This document shows positions 12,601 through 22,640 of a DNA stretch of 64,000 nucleotides, in pieces. The translations under genes were made by a program, and so were the position numbers. The stretch is from Psococerastis gibbosa (lineage: Eukaryota > Arthropoda > Insecta > Psocodea > Psocidae). Position 1 is the stretch's first letter; each line of letters opens with the position of its first letter. The stretch spans positions 2,542,001 through 2,606,000 of the forward strand of contig OZ020485.1 of the NCBI GenBank assembly GCA_963971405.1, read 5' to 3'. Under the pieces are notes generated by a model. That model was not told the DNA's origin. It searched no databases and worked only from the letters and a program-made list of their open reading frames with translations.

Positions 12601-14758
12601 TTTCGAAACGCGGTAAAAATTCGATAACAGAGTTAAACTGCAGTAAAAAACCAGTTGTCAATTTTATTTAACTTATTATAATGTAAAAGTATACTAAGAA
12701 TTTTCGTTTTTGCTTTCCGATTTCCACGTAGTATAAGGAAAGCTTTGTGACGGTCGAAATTTTCGATTCCGAGATTTCAACGGATTTACACGTTTTGAGG
12801 TCCCAGGAACCCAAAAAAGTGGTTTTTACGAAATGTCTGTCTGTCGCTCTGTCGCTCTGTCTGTCTGTCTGTCTGTTCGTCGATTTCCAGGCAAACTACT
12901 CAGTCGATTTTGATTATTATCATTATTTATATTGTAGTCGTTATTAATGCTGACAAAATGCGGGGGGTCACTTGCCCCTTGATTGTTTGCTTCTGGGGGT
13001 AAAAAAAATAAAAATAACTAAATTTTAATGAAAAATGACTAAAAAATAATTTTTCTGTGAAACCTTTCCATCGATGATTTCTACCTTCAGGCATGTATTA
13101 GGTGTTAAATTGAGTAACGAAACCGGACAGGTTGCTTTCCCAGAAACGTATTTGGTTTTGTAGAAAAAATGTTTTTTTGGAGAAATGATATATAGAAAAT
13201 TCACGTTGAAATGCATTGCGCGCCCTGCCAGTATTGCTGAGTGGTAATGTGTTGGTCTGACCCATCTAGAATTTACTTCACCTCTAGTGACATCATCAGG
13301 TGGACAACACCCCCCCCCCCCTCCCCCCGAGATATTGGAAATTTAACCATAGGAAAATTATTTACTATAAAATTACTCATTTTCTCTATTTACTAATTTG
13401 ATAAATTGGAAAGCATATGTTCGAGTAAACTCGGACCGGTTCTTTTCCATCAGTGACAGTCCCTAAGTTTTATAAAGTTAAAAATAAGGATTTTATTATG
13501 TACTGTATGTTGATGTTCGCATCTTAAGTTCAGCCTTGTATTTAGTGTTTTCATCAAATTAAAGACCTTCAATAGAGGTTTTCATTTGAAGGAGAGTAAA
13601 GACCAATTTAAGTCTATAGCTCTTATATAGCGGCTGGAAAAAATTTAAACCACCGTTACAATTGATGAGGCTTTCCAAGTCGAGTGTAAAAGATATGTAT
13701 AGTCCTGAACTCCGCTAGGCTGGCTTGCTAATAGACCAAAAAAAGTCAATATTTATTTAGTTAATTTAATGCGTACAAATGGTTCAGAATTAGTATGGCA
13801 AACAAAAGGTATTAAAGGGAGCTATCATTTGATTGGCAACATGAGATGTCTATATATTTGAAAAATTCGAGATACCGCTTATAACCTTCCAAAAAAACCC
13901 ATTTCCGGGGGGCCGTAAAAACTTCTATGGATGGCATCGAAAAAGTTAAGTTTGACCCCAAAAAATTATCATCGTAATTTCTTACCGCGCATTTCAAATT
14001 TAAAATTTCCTTGTAATAACCGAAATAAAATGGAACACCCTGTAAACCAGGCGTGGAGGGGGCTAAGATTAAATTTCGATTTTTTTTTTTTTAGATTGGG
14101 CTGAAATATTGGGGTTTTACGTATTTTCAGAGCAATAAGGGTTCTATATTGTAGGTAAATAATACAATCGACCGCAAGGGGGGCCCGGAAAGAAAATTTG
14201 TGAAAAATTGGACTGAAACAGTGGGGTTTTACGCATTTTGAGGAGGCTATAGCCCCCATAGCCCCCCCCCCCCCCCCCCCCCGTAGATCCGCGCCTGCTG
14301 TAAACAAGTGTTTAAACCAAGAAATTTGATTTTGTAGCCTAGACGTTATTTCTACTGTATATTTAATCCTACACTTAGCAATAAAGGAATTTAAATTGTA
14401 CTCAATGTTCTGTATAAGATTTGCATTTTATTAGACTATTAGGTCATTTAGGTCTGCTGTTTGCATATAAATGATTATTACTAACTGAAAATAAAAAAAA
14501 TCTGAGTGCCAGATTATGTAGGCTATGTCCTATGTACGGTAAATGTTTGTCACCTTATTCAATACATGCATAACTTTATTACTTTTGTCAAATAATTTGC
14601 ATAATCCCTTGTGATTCGCCAAAATGACCACCACGAACAAAGCTACTTTTTTGGAGAAGCTCTACTGAGAGACAGGACATTTACATACCTCTACTTTCAG
14701 AGTCAGAAACTGGGGCGGGGGCCAGGGCGAGCGCCTGATGGGCTGGGGGCGCCTCCAT
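3335..14758 (-). CDS. Hr51: Hr51/NR2E3-like nuclear receptor, 5' part (two coding exons)
   Basis: Coding exons join(14758-14689, 3641-3335) on the minus strand give 125 complete residues plus a split codon; the rest lies outside the window. Seen: Cys91 and Cys94 (CVVC) with Cys108 and Cys111 (CNGC) form the first C4 zinc finger of a nuclear receptor DNA-binding domain. The P-box region reads [10 protein letters not shown], followed by SVRRKLIYR, where the exon stops at a GT donor. Asn-Gly-Cys-Ser-Gly in the P-box with GKHYGILAC is the NR2E3/PNR-Hr51 pattern rather than tailless (CDGCAG) or RXR (CEGCKG). Known: these receptors bind hormone-response DNA in the nucleus; insect Hr51 (unfulfilled) acts in neurons and NR2E3 in photoreceptors. 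The N-terminal region is Pro/Ser-rich and looks disordered. The second zinc finger and ligand-binding domain were not found in bases 1-3334, so they should lie further downstream. The two exons are joined across an 11,047-bp GT-AG intron on matching phase 1; the exon 1 assignment is inference. Confidence 0.82.
3880..3993 (+). repeat. Dispersed repeat shared with 59.6 kb
   Basis: tcttgccaaaccactgcc, tttttctaccaagatgtcct and tacgtgtagaaggcgata match 59602-59710 in the same orientation and order at roughly 75-80 percent by eye. No family recognised. Confidence 0.6.
5985..6180. mobile_element. Probable decayed SINE C dimer
   Basis: agagcatcaaggaaaat (minus tail) and tttcccttgattctcaa (plus tail) are inverted around tRNA-like fragments. 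A further plus-strand B box (cgtcgtgggttcgaa) lies at 6129-6145. Directly outside the fold-back composite. Confidence 0.4.
6285..6358 (+). repeat. 13-bp tandem repeat in left fold-back arm
   Basis: Five to six copies of taacgcgggtcgc with slight decay in the last units (tcacgcgggtcac, tgacgctgg). CpG-rich in an AT-rich setting. Confidence 0.9.
8184..8278. repeat. Imperfect hairpin around gagaccgg/ccggtctc
   Basis: gagaccggtaccgg (8193-8206) faces ccggtaactgagcccggtct (8238-8257); outer gtaaaatacc pairs with ggatatttta. It lies inside the centre of the fold-back composite. Function unknown. Confidence 0.5.
11835..11910 (-). repeat. 13-bp tandem repeat in right fold-back arm
   Basis: Reverse-complement counterpart of the left array: about five copies of gcgacccgcgtta with variants (gtgacccgcgtta, gcaacccgcgtta). 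Confidence 0.9.
12712..13449 (+). mobile_element. Hairpin-ended dispersed repeat, copy A
   Basis: It begins with an imperfect hairpin (gctttcc ... acgtagtata-aggaaagc), then ttgtgacggtcgaaattttc, a TCTG microsatellite, cggggggtc(a/g)cttgcccctt, a run of C at 13310-13325, and the conserved end gttcgagtaaactcggaccg. About 200 bp of the full copies (around gatgaaatttggcatgtagg) are missing after 12910. No protein family was recognised; it looks non-autonomous. Confidence 0.8.
13698..13765 (+). mobile_element. SINE B tail fragment
   Basis: gaactccgctaggctggctt, then gctaatagaccaaaaaaagt and caatatttatttag, the SINE B 3' end, 250 bp beyond repeat copy A. Confidence 0.6.
14048..14297. mobile_element. 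hAT-type MITE, 250 bp, perfect 8-bp target duplication
   Basis: Ends caggcgtgga ... tccgcgcctg are imperfect terminal inverted repeats. The flanking 8-mers are identical: ctgtaaac at 14040-14047 and 14298-14305. It contains a C run at 14263-14282 and two copies of a (t)ggggttttacg(t/c)attttcag/ga motif. Eight-base duplications with CAGG-type ends are the hAT signature. Confidence 0.88.
14689..14758 (-). CDS. Hr51: Hr51-like exon 1: start codon and first 23 residues
   Basis: ATG at 14758-14756 opens a frame of 23 codons plus one base ([10 protein letters not shown]...SDSESR), ending at the donor AGAG|gtatgt after base 14689. The exon phase (one base over) fits the two-base start of the exon at 3641, restoring a Gly codon. 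An in-frame TGA lies three codons upstream, so this is the first usable ATG. Its context has G at -3 and G at +4. It lies at the downstream edge of a GC-rich promoter island. The evidence is phase, splice signal, promoter and composition; no domain supports it, and an unseen exon in the 11-kb intron is possible. Confidence 0.65.
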
Positions 14759-14950
14759 CCCTCGTCAGCGGCAGGACACAAATGCCAAACGGCACACAGA
14801 GCCGGGTGATCTTTGGGGGCGGGGGCGGGCGGTGGCGCGCGCTGATTGGCCGCGCGCCGCCATGCGCTAATCCCCAGCCCCGCCCCCCGTGACCCCTGAT
14901 CCCATTGGCGCCCGCCGACCCGGCACTTTTTCCACCCTGGCCAAATTTAT
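14759..14950 (-). promoter_or_regulatory. GC-rich promoter island of the Hr51-like gene
   Basis: About 190 bp of very GC-rich sequence in an AT-rich region. On the minus strand there are CCAAT boxes (read as ATTGG on the + strand) at 14845-14849 and 14904-14908. GC boxes lie at 14816-14832 (GGGCGG type) and 14878-14888. CpG dinucleotides are frequent, for example around 14834-14860. An AT-rich patch (aataaatt, 14945-14952) sits at the upstream edge. Position and orientation fit a promoter and 5' UTR for the exon starting at 14758. The start site itself cannot be placed. Confidence 0.6.
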
Positions 14951-14989
14951 TCGCTATCACGTTTTGACGTGTGAGATTTATGCGCATGA

Positions 14990-17781
14990 ATTTGGCAATA
15001 AATTTGCTGATATAAATGTGAGTTTTTGCGGAGGCAGGAGCTAACTATTGCATCTCTAATCTTTTTCCCGGGGATTTAGAATTTTGTCAGAGGCAATTTG
15101 AGTTCTGAGTATGTAAAATTTTGGGTTGTAACTCGAGCGATACTATGTTACATAAACGAGAGCCAATTTTGGCGACTGCTGAGCACTGAGCTTTCCTAAT
15201 TTTTTAGAAACTTAGGGTACCGTACTGAAAAAATTAATCACTTTCTCGTAACATACTCGTACACTTAATCATATTGTATAATATATTATTCTTATAGGCC
15301 TAAGGCCAATACTCAAAGATAAAGAAAGATGTTTATTTTATGCTTAAAACCACACATTGCAGTTGGATAATAAGTAGAAAATATAACGTACCCGTACTAA
15401 AGAAAACTTACGTATTGTTATTATTGTGCATCATTAGGTATATTATATACCAATTAAGTGTAACATTGCAACTCAATCAGTTCGAGCTGCAATTCTGCTG
15501 GATAGACTCAATGTCCACATTAAATGTCATGCTAAAAATGTGCAGATCCTGCCTGTTCGATAACTATCAAGTCATGGAATCGCTTCGTTGAAATTCGTCA
15601 TATCGACATTTCACCTTTTTCTCGTAGCTGTTAAGTTTGTCTTCCCTAGCTGCAATAGTTTTTAGTTTAGCGGAGGTCACCCCCTGAGAAATTAATCTAT
15701 AGAAATATTGGTTTTTTACTGCTGATTTTTACAGCAGTAAACAGTAGACTTAGACAAAGATACATTGATTTTATTGAAAATGTAGGCGAGAAATAGTGGG
15801 TTTCTATGCACTTCTATACAATAAACTGTTTTTACAGACAAAGACAAAAACATTTTACAATTGGAAATGACGCATTTTCGACTTTCGGGGTTTGAGGCGG
15901 GCAAATTCATGATGTCTCAATTCCTTGATATTAACAATAGGATCAGCGACTTCAAGGACAGTTTAACTGAAATGTAGAAAAACTAATTAAATACCATAAA
16001 GACTCTCGAAAAAAGTCTCTAGACTTTGGCGCAAAAATTTAAATACATTTTTAACTTAATTAATTATGCGTAATTAACAACGCTCCTTATTTAATCTATT
16101 GCATGAATTTGTTTCAAAAATGATGTAGGTTACTTTAATACATATTACTACGTTGTGTATTTATAAGAAAATACTGAATTGGAATAGAATTTTGCTCACT
16201 TATTATACGTCAGGAAACCCCATGCCTATACGCATATGTGCAGCAGATATATAGTGTTTTAAGTCTGCAGTCTGCAACAAAAGGCTGTACTATGTTCTTT
16301 ATTCCAATAGGTAGATTGACAGGCTGCAACTGTCGTAGGGTTGCTCAGTCGCAGAATTACTATAGGTATAGGTAGGTGGAGATATATTATTAAAGACAAC
16401 AATTATTCTTACTGCCAATGGCATACTACACCTCTCAGTATAGGCGACAGCCTACAAGTACAGCCTACAGCCTACAGCCTACAAGTGATACAGCCTACAG
16501 CATACAAGTGATCCAACCTACATGGGGTGCTAGGTAGACGGCACTGCTAGGCCCGACTTATATGAGACAGATTTAAATACTGTATATTTTGTTATCAAAG
16601 AAGGGCCCTGTATTTTTGACGAAATTAATTAATATCTCATTCCATAGCCGCAAAGATATGAAAGTGGTCAGCAGATGAAAAATTCATAAAACATTCGAAC
16701 TTTCCCAAAAAGTTCTCTATTATCCTGCGACTAATTCTATATTATCGTCGTTATAATGCACTTTATCGGGGTTTTCAGAAGAAATGATATAATATTTCAA
16801 ATGAGAAAACCTAAAATTTTTGCAAGCTGGCATTTTTAATTTCCTTTAATCTCTTTCATAACATTGCGGTTGTGGAATGAGAAAGTAATAAATTTCGTCA
16901 AAATTCCACGGACATTTCTAGTTTACAAAATACTTTGAAATCTCTCCCTTAATTCACATATTTAAAAACATGTTGTATCTGTATGATGTTCAGATGTTGC
17001 CGACTAAGATTCGCATAATGTAAGTATTCACTGCAGAGGACCCCAGGGAAAATGTGTGAAAAAATCGGGGTCTCACACATTGAAATACGCTCCAAGACTT
17101 TGGAAATTACTCCAAACAGGGGGCCTGGGGGTTACAACTGGGAGAAATTTTTTTAAATATAGACAAAATATTGTTGTATTGCGGTTTTAAAGATATGTTT
17201 TCGAGAGGTGATGGGGTAAAACCGCCCCCCCCCCCCTTGGTTGTCAGTTCTTCATATAAGCTTAGATTGCAAGATCTACCTTAAACGTAATTTGAATAAT
17301 TCTAGTCACCCCAAAAAGTGGACGAAAAAATTATGATTAGTTTTCTAATAAAATGAGAATTTTTTTTAATAATATAATAATAAAATTACACCCATGGGGA
17401 TAGTGTTAATTTAAGACGTAAAACTATTAAACCTCATCTATAGAGATGTCGAAGAATGCTGCATAGCTCAACTAGTCTATTGGGTGGTGTTGCGTGCGGG
17501 ACCGAACGTTACGTGAGCAGAACAAGTCGGCAGAAAGCGCTGCAAGGCGAACGCCGAACTGAACGGAGGATAACAAGGGCCAGGGGGAGGGGGTGATCCA
17601 AATGAATTCCAACAATAACAAATCCAATTTTCATTCCCTCGCTCTCTGCTAGCTCTCCCGACTTCTGTCCTTTTCCCAACTTTAACTAACTTTAACTTTA
17701 TCTGTATAGTTCTCTTCAACTACGTTGTACTGTCTGCATCAACATGGAGCCGTATATTGCTCTGTATTATGAATTAGACTA
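14990..17781. other. Intergenic DNA upstream of the Hr51-like gene
   Basis: AT-rich, no convincing coding exon. Contains the cagcctaca minisatellite and a C run at 17224-17234. The only GC-rich patch (17477-17600) shows no splice-flanked coding signal. Confidence 0.5.
16446..16515. repeat. Short tandem repeat of cagcctaca
   Basis: Five or six copies of (cagcctaca)(agtgata) in varying order within 70 bp. Simple minisatellite in an intergenic stretch. Confidence 0.8.
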
Positions 17782-18702
17782 CAGTGGTTTCCGACCTTTT
17801 GTTTCCTGCGTAGGCACACAAATCTCGGAGTACCACTTGTCCAAAGTCCGAAATTCCTAAAACCCCCCAAAATTATCATCACAGTATGAGTCTGCACAGT
17901 AATATTAGAATAATATCACAGGAGTGACAGCATTTATTTCTTTTGATACTAAGATAGTATATGACACATCAATCAAACATTTTGTGCCGTACATACCTAT
18001 ATATCATGTAGTAATGATAATAATGAATGATGAAAAATACATTATTGTACAGTGCCTAGTCTAGACAGTAGACAACAATAACTAGTGAGCACCCTCAAAG
18101 TCATTTAAGCATGTCGGACTGCTCTTCTGTCTTTAAACGTGATATTGTCACAAAAAAAGTGAATTAATCCAATTTATTCAAAATTAGTGTTGTGATTGCA
18201 CTTTGCCTAGCGTTTACGCGTTTAACTTTGTCTGGAGAGTGGTGGTATACAGACTCCGACTATCACCCGAATGGTTGTTGGTTGGTGTCCCACACTGGCT
18301 ACATTAATTCTGGCCATGCTTCGGAAGGCATTTAAAGCAGGCGGTCCCGGGCTTTCCTAGTTGAGTGCTGTAAGAGAGAGCTTTATAGCCCTAACTCCGC
18401 CAGGTTGGCTTAGTAATAGAACAAAAAAGTCAATATTTATTTTATTTAACATAGAAATCTTAATTAAGGGAAAACAGTGGACCGAATTTGATGTACACAA
18501 TAATTATTGTAATCTGACCAACCGATACTTGTAGAGAGCTACACCAACGGAGCGCAATGCTCGGTCTCCTAGTAGGCTACTTGATTACAATTCCATCTAA
18601 AAGAAATTTATTTTACATCGCCGATTGTTAATTATATTTTTTAAATAAAGTATTGAGATTTTAGGGGACATTCTCGCGTATCACCTGGGTTGAGAACCCC
18701 TG
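17782..18702. mobile_element. hAT-type element, 921 bp, with nested SINE
   Basis: Ends cagtggtttccgacc ... ggttgagaacccctg are imperfect inverted repeats. The flanks aattagacta and aattagagta match over 9 of 10 bases. A SINE-B copy lies inside at 18239-18440, so it inserted later or was captured. No transposase frame. A similar right end (gttgagaacctctgg) at 26472-26486 marks another, unresolved copy. Confidence 0.65.
18239..18440 (+). mobile_element. SINE B copy
   Basis: A tRNA-like head (tggtatacagactccgacta ... ggttggtgtcccac) is followed by ccatgcttcggaaggcattt, a gggctttcctagttgagtgc block and the tail ccctaactccgccaggttgg, then caatatttatttt. Shared with 47.7, 49.1, 59.05 and 13.7 kb. 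Confidence 0.75.
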
Positions 18703-19205
18703 AATTAGAGTACTGTATTCTCCATAGACAAACATAACCGTTATGTAATAACGTTCGGCTGCCTGTTGTAATGAAAATGAGTTATTAAGGCTATCTAAAT
18801 GAAATTGCTATTTTCTTAATAAATTCTCAAATTTTCGATATTTTATTCTGTTTAGTATGGGGTGCAAATGGGGCCAAAATGAAATCTACGGTGTTCAAAG
18901 AGGGTACTAAATAAATTTTTAGGAAACCTTATCATTATGGGGGAATAGCCAACAGCGTGTCTACACATCTGCATTTTTTAAGTAATCAAATTTCACAGGA
19001 TGGTTAATTGAAGAACTACCATTGAGGATTCATGGTCATGGGCTAGAAATGATCATTTTTCAATTATGGAGTTTGTTTGTGCCCGTAACGTACATCGATT
19101 GATTAGCCACGGCATTAAATACTGACAATGTGCGTACCTCCCACACCTTCCCTAATCGTGGTTACGGGCCACATAACAAAATGTACACCAACTTAGTACT
19201 TACCT

Positions 19206-19383
19206 TACATTGTAGTATTATATGGTATATATAACACTGACATTAAATTAACTTTGGTTGAAGAGGTAACCTCCTCGTTATAACCGAAATTAAAGGATAT
19301 GGAAAAAACTGGGCTTGGCGGGATTCGAACCCACGATCTACGCCTAACCGGGGCGTCGTCTTAACCGCTGGACCACAAGCCCC
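19206..19383 (-). mobile_element. tRNA-derived SINE A with intact tRNA-like head
   Basis: The head at 19382-19310 folds as a full cloverleaf of 73 nt: acceptor GGGCTTG/CAAGCCC, D arm GTCC...AGAC, anticodon stem ACGCC/GGCGT with loop CCGGTTA, T arm GTGGG-TTCGAAT-CCCGC, and A as discriminator. A box (tggtccagcgg) and B box (ggttcgaatcc) look usable by RNA polymerase III. C at position 33 and T at 37 are unlike a working tRNA. The tail (ttccatatcctttaatttcg, then aggaggttacctcttcaacc) is shared with the copies at 43.4, 50.3 and 54.6 kb, so this is a SINE, not a single-copy tRNA gene. Confidence 0.85.
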
Positions 19384-20015
19384 ATTTTTTGTTTGGTTTA
19401 CTTAAAACTTTTGAGAGGGCAGCTGCCCCAGTTCCTTTATGTCACTGTTCAGTCCTCATTATGATAGGATTAAATGTCAAATTAGAATTTGTACACAAAA
19501 TGCAGTTGTTTCGGGGGGTTCGTTAGTTTGTTTTTAGTGATATGTATATGGAGGGGATATCTAAATTGGGGAGTAGATTGAGTTGGTTGGCTTGTTCGGC
19601 GCGATTGGGTGTCAAAGTGGTGATGAAGGAGCCGCACTGAAAATTGATCAGCCAGTTTTATTTTCTTCCAGAAATGAAGCGGAATCCATCAAATGCGTTC
19701 TGCTGCCCATGACAGTCTAATCCAAGTCGTAACCGGCAACTAGTTTATTGTTATTTTTTAAGTTTTTCCTGTAGGCTACATTATTATAAGTTTAGTTAAT
19801 TGACCAAGGTTGCACTAAACTGTTGCCAATTGCACATCGCATGGTCAATTGTAAATTCCTTTAATCGGAACCTGTTTGATGCCAAGGACAAATACGGATC
19901 CAGCCCGTTGGGGCAAAAAGATTATTAACAATTATTCACAGTAAACGTTACATCTACGGCAATTGTTCAATAACATGCTTAAAATACGGTGAAGCCGTAA
20001 ACAAACGAATATAAT

Positions 20016-20735
20016 TTAATTTACTTAACTCCCTATGCAGGAGGATACTCGAAAACGGTTGTGAAGTTTGGGACCCCTATACGAAGGGCAACATAAAAAA
20101 TTTAGAAAAAGTACAAAAGAGATTTTTGAAATGTATGTACTATAGAAAACGGGTATTTACCCACAACTAATGCCTTACGAAACATTACTAAATCACTTTC
20201 TGATGCCCACGCTTAAGACAAGAAGAACAAAAATTGCAATAAAAGTCTTATATAACATATTCAATTCACTACTCGATTCATCAGAACTCTTAGAAAAACT
20301 TTTAATTAATACCCCAAATAGACGATCCAGAAACAATGACCTTTTTTATCTACAAACTCCCCGAATTAATATATGTGCGAATACTTCCATTTACAGGCTA
20401 ACTAAAATATTTAATCTTAATGCTACACATTTAGACATCACCGATGGCAAACGTAAATTTATTAAAACATTAGCTATAATGAATCCAATAGACTACCTTT
20501 TATAAGATTACCATTTTTAAATAATAAAGTTAAGTTATTAGTTAAGATATATAACAATGATATGTATTGGCAGATAGTATTACTTTATAGCATTACTTTT
20601 TATTTTTATCATTACTTACCAACTAGATAACTTGTATACAACTTATTTATTTAATCTTATAGATTATAGCATATTATTGGACTTTGTCTGTTTGCAAATA
20701 AACGTTTATTTATTTATAATAATTAATATAATTAT
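20016..20735 (+). pseudogene. LINE remnant: C-terminal reverse transcriptase region and 3' tail
   Basis: Encodes CRRILENGCEVWDPYTKGN and LEKVQKRFLKCMYYRK, the region after the polymerase domain in Jockey/CR1-like non-LTR retrotransposons (usual form: LVRPILEYGSVVWDP...LERVQRR). After a one-base frameshift near 20149 it continues GIYPQLMPYETLLNHFLMPT and ends at a stop at 20503-20505. The 3' UTR ends in gcaaataaacg plus a (tttatt)n tail at about 20735. The rest of the element is missing (5' truncation, the usual fate of LINE copies). Inactive. Confidence 0.82.
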
Positions 20736-20739
20736 TTAA

Positions 20740-21598
20740 CCTTATTTAACTTTATCTCCTAACCACGATATCAAAGCCGTACCTCTTGGTCCTTGAAGAA
20801 AGCAGGCAATGGTCTTCATCACCTCTATGCCCCTAAGATGATCCGATTGTCTTTTTCACCTAAGACTAAATTCTGCGTCGAGAAAAAGCTATTGCCCAAC
20901 AACCGGTGACCACTCGACAGGACCGCTATGCCCACGATGTTGACATGCTGATGCTTCGACTTTCCTATCCAGTTCTCTACCTAGTGGGCTCCTTCAGTGC
21001 CAGCACTTGCAGCGGGCAAGTACCCTCCAGGCGCCAACCTTACAATTCTTCCCTACCCCTAGCAATGTTCTCCCCCTACGGTACTGGTCCTTGCTGCGCC
21101 CCTGCGTGTCCGTTTGTCATGTGCAGTGCGGTCCGCCTCTGTCGGTCCCCCGCGGAGCACCCTTTCGACCCCAGCCCCGGCATCCTTCGCCTGTCAGTCC
21201 TCATTTGCCTCCCGCTAAAGTTAAATAACCCCCGCCAAGTTTGTTTCCACCCCTTTTGTTTCCATTAATTCTTGTGGAAAATCTGTTACAGCCGTCAGAC
21301 AACACAACAATTATCCATTCCGGTAATTGACAGTCTTCTGTACCACCTGGCCTGATGATATTTTTAATTATACCATTAAACAATAGGCCTATACAATTAC
21401 ATGAAATAACAATAATATTGTGTATAGGTTGGTACCTGCTGCCGGGGTTTACTCAGCCAAATCTTGTATAACTTAGTTACGAGTATAGTAGTGTGTCATT
21501 GGTTAGTCTTAGATTAGATTAGATTAGTAATGGGGCGATGCTGCTACTTGAGCTTGGCTCACTTTGACCTTAAAGATCTATTGTGAATCCCCGTACTT
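20740..21598. other. Intergenic stretch with a C-rich block
   Basis: 20990-21245 is unusually C-rich on the + strand (for example cttccctacccctagc) with overlapping open frames but no recognised family, splice signals or repeats. Possibly part of an unidentified retroelement next to the two LINE remnants. Confidence 0.35.
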
Positions 21599-22118
21599 TT
21601 AGTCCTGGTCAGTCAGCAGGTCCCGTAAAAACCTGCACAACTGCCCAGGGGCCAACTGGCAAGCCTCCATTGGTGATAGAAACCAAGAGGACGTTGCTAG
21701 CAGCCGTATATTCTTTACTGCCGGACACGAGCAGATGATATGCTCAGCAGTCTCAGCCTTTTCTTTGCAGAATCGGCAGGTGTCATTCAAGACTTTACCC
21801 ATGTTCTTTAAATGGTAGTTCACGTGGCAGTGTCCTGTGAGTGCACCTGTAAGTACCTTAAGTTCAGGCTTGCTGAGGTTCAGTGCTTTGGCGGTATAGC
21901 TCTTAGAGTGAGTGAGGAATATTTTGGATTGTCTGTGGCCTGTGACAGACTTCCAGTATGCTTCCTTTCTCTTTTTTTTGGTTAGTCTTCATGAGCAAGT
22001 CTACATTTGCAGCTGTTGTGGGTTGAGCATTGACAACGATGAATATTTTGGCGTGTGCGTGTACATACAGTCGAATGTGGTCAGAGGTCACTGGTAAGTG
22101 AAGACATGCTTGAGCCAA
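21599..22118 (-). pseudogene. LINE remnant: C-terminal end after RNase H
   Basis: On the minus strand, KALNLSKPELKVLTGALTGH, then CHVNYHLKNMGKV, and the Cys/His motif CRFCKEKAETAEHIICSCPA resemble the C-terminal tail of arthropod R1/Jockey-clade pol proteins. Upstream residues (KEKEAYWKSVTGHRQSKIFL) are reached only by a frameshift. Ends with LRDLLTDQD and a stop at 21599-21601. Confidence 0.78.
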
Positions 22119-22640
22119 GTAAGAAGATCTCTTCTAACCATAGGTTCTCCCCGGGGAAATTGTTTATTAAAGCGGCGCGAAACGGTGGGTGTTAACGCAT
22201 TTCGACAGCAGTAAGGTTAAGTTTAACATACAGATTCGTATAATTTCTAACAGCTGGGCCCGGTGTTCTCGACAGGGGAAATTTTTGATAAAAACATATA
22301 GCGTGATAGTGTTGTTTGTTGTTTCAAACACCTCCTTTCACATGGAAAATAAAGATAATTTTCTTTCTTTCTTTCCTTTCGGCATTTTTGCTTTAAGCAA
22401 CCCTGTCAGCCTGGCGGTTTTAGGGAGATTCATCTACCTATTGAGATGGCGACAAATGCTCGACTTCCGGAAAATTTCTTCACAACTTTCCATTTCATAA
22501 CCCCCTGAGCCTAAAGCCACCCCCGTACTGCCCTGTATTAACTGAACAGTTGTAAGATACATTAAATCTAATACGGTTTTTTGGTGCTGGCTACTACTAC
22601 TACTTCACCATTACTGTCTACTTTTAGTGATGCATTTGTT

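Larger units (their letters stand above)
3642..14688 (-). other. First intron of the Hr51-like gene (11 kb)
   Basis: GT-AG intron joining the two exons above. No further exon was recognised in it. It holds a short repeat shared with 59.6 kb (3880-3993), a poly(G) run at 4438-4452, a fold-back composite (6213-11979), a dispersed hairpin-ended repeat (12712-13449), a SINE tail (13698-13765) and an intact hAT-type MITE (14048-14297). The short open frames here are AT-rich and show no protein family. Confidence 0.55.

Noticed and set aside
12747-12947. Open frames of type [20 protein letters not shown] in repeat copies (also at 40.3 and 49.7 kb)
   Set aside because: The frame recurs only because the repeat recurs. 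It runs into the TCTG microsatellite and is broken in several copies.
14790-14880. ATGGCGGCGCGCGG upstream open frame in the promoter island (minus strand)
   Set aside because: It ends after about 25 codons at TGA before the exon 1 start and shows no family. More likely 5' UTR or promoter, though it could act as an upstream ORF.
19310-19382. A functional tRNA-Thr gene
   Set aside because: C33 and T37 in the anticodon loop, and several copies sharing a non-tRNA tail, indicate a SINE head.
21007-21268. C-rich open frames of 73 and 120 codons
   Set aside because: Two frames are open together because of C-richness. No recognisable family, start context or splice sites.
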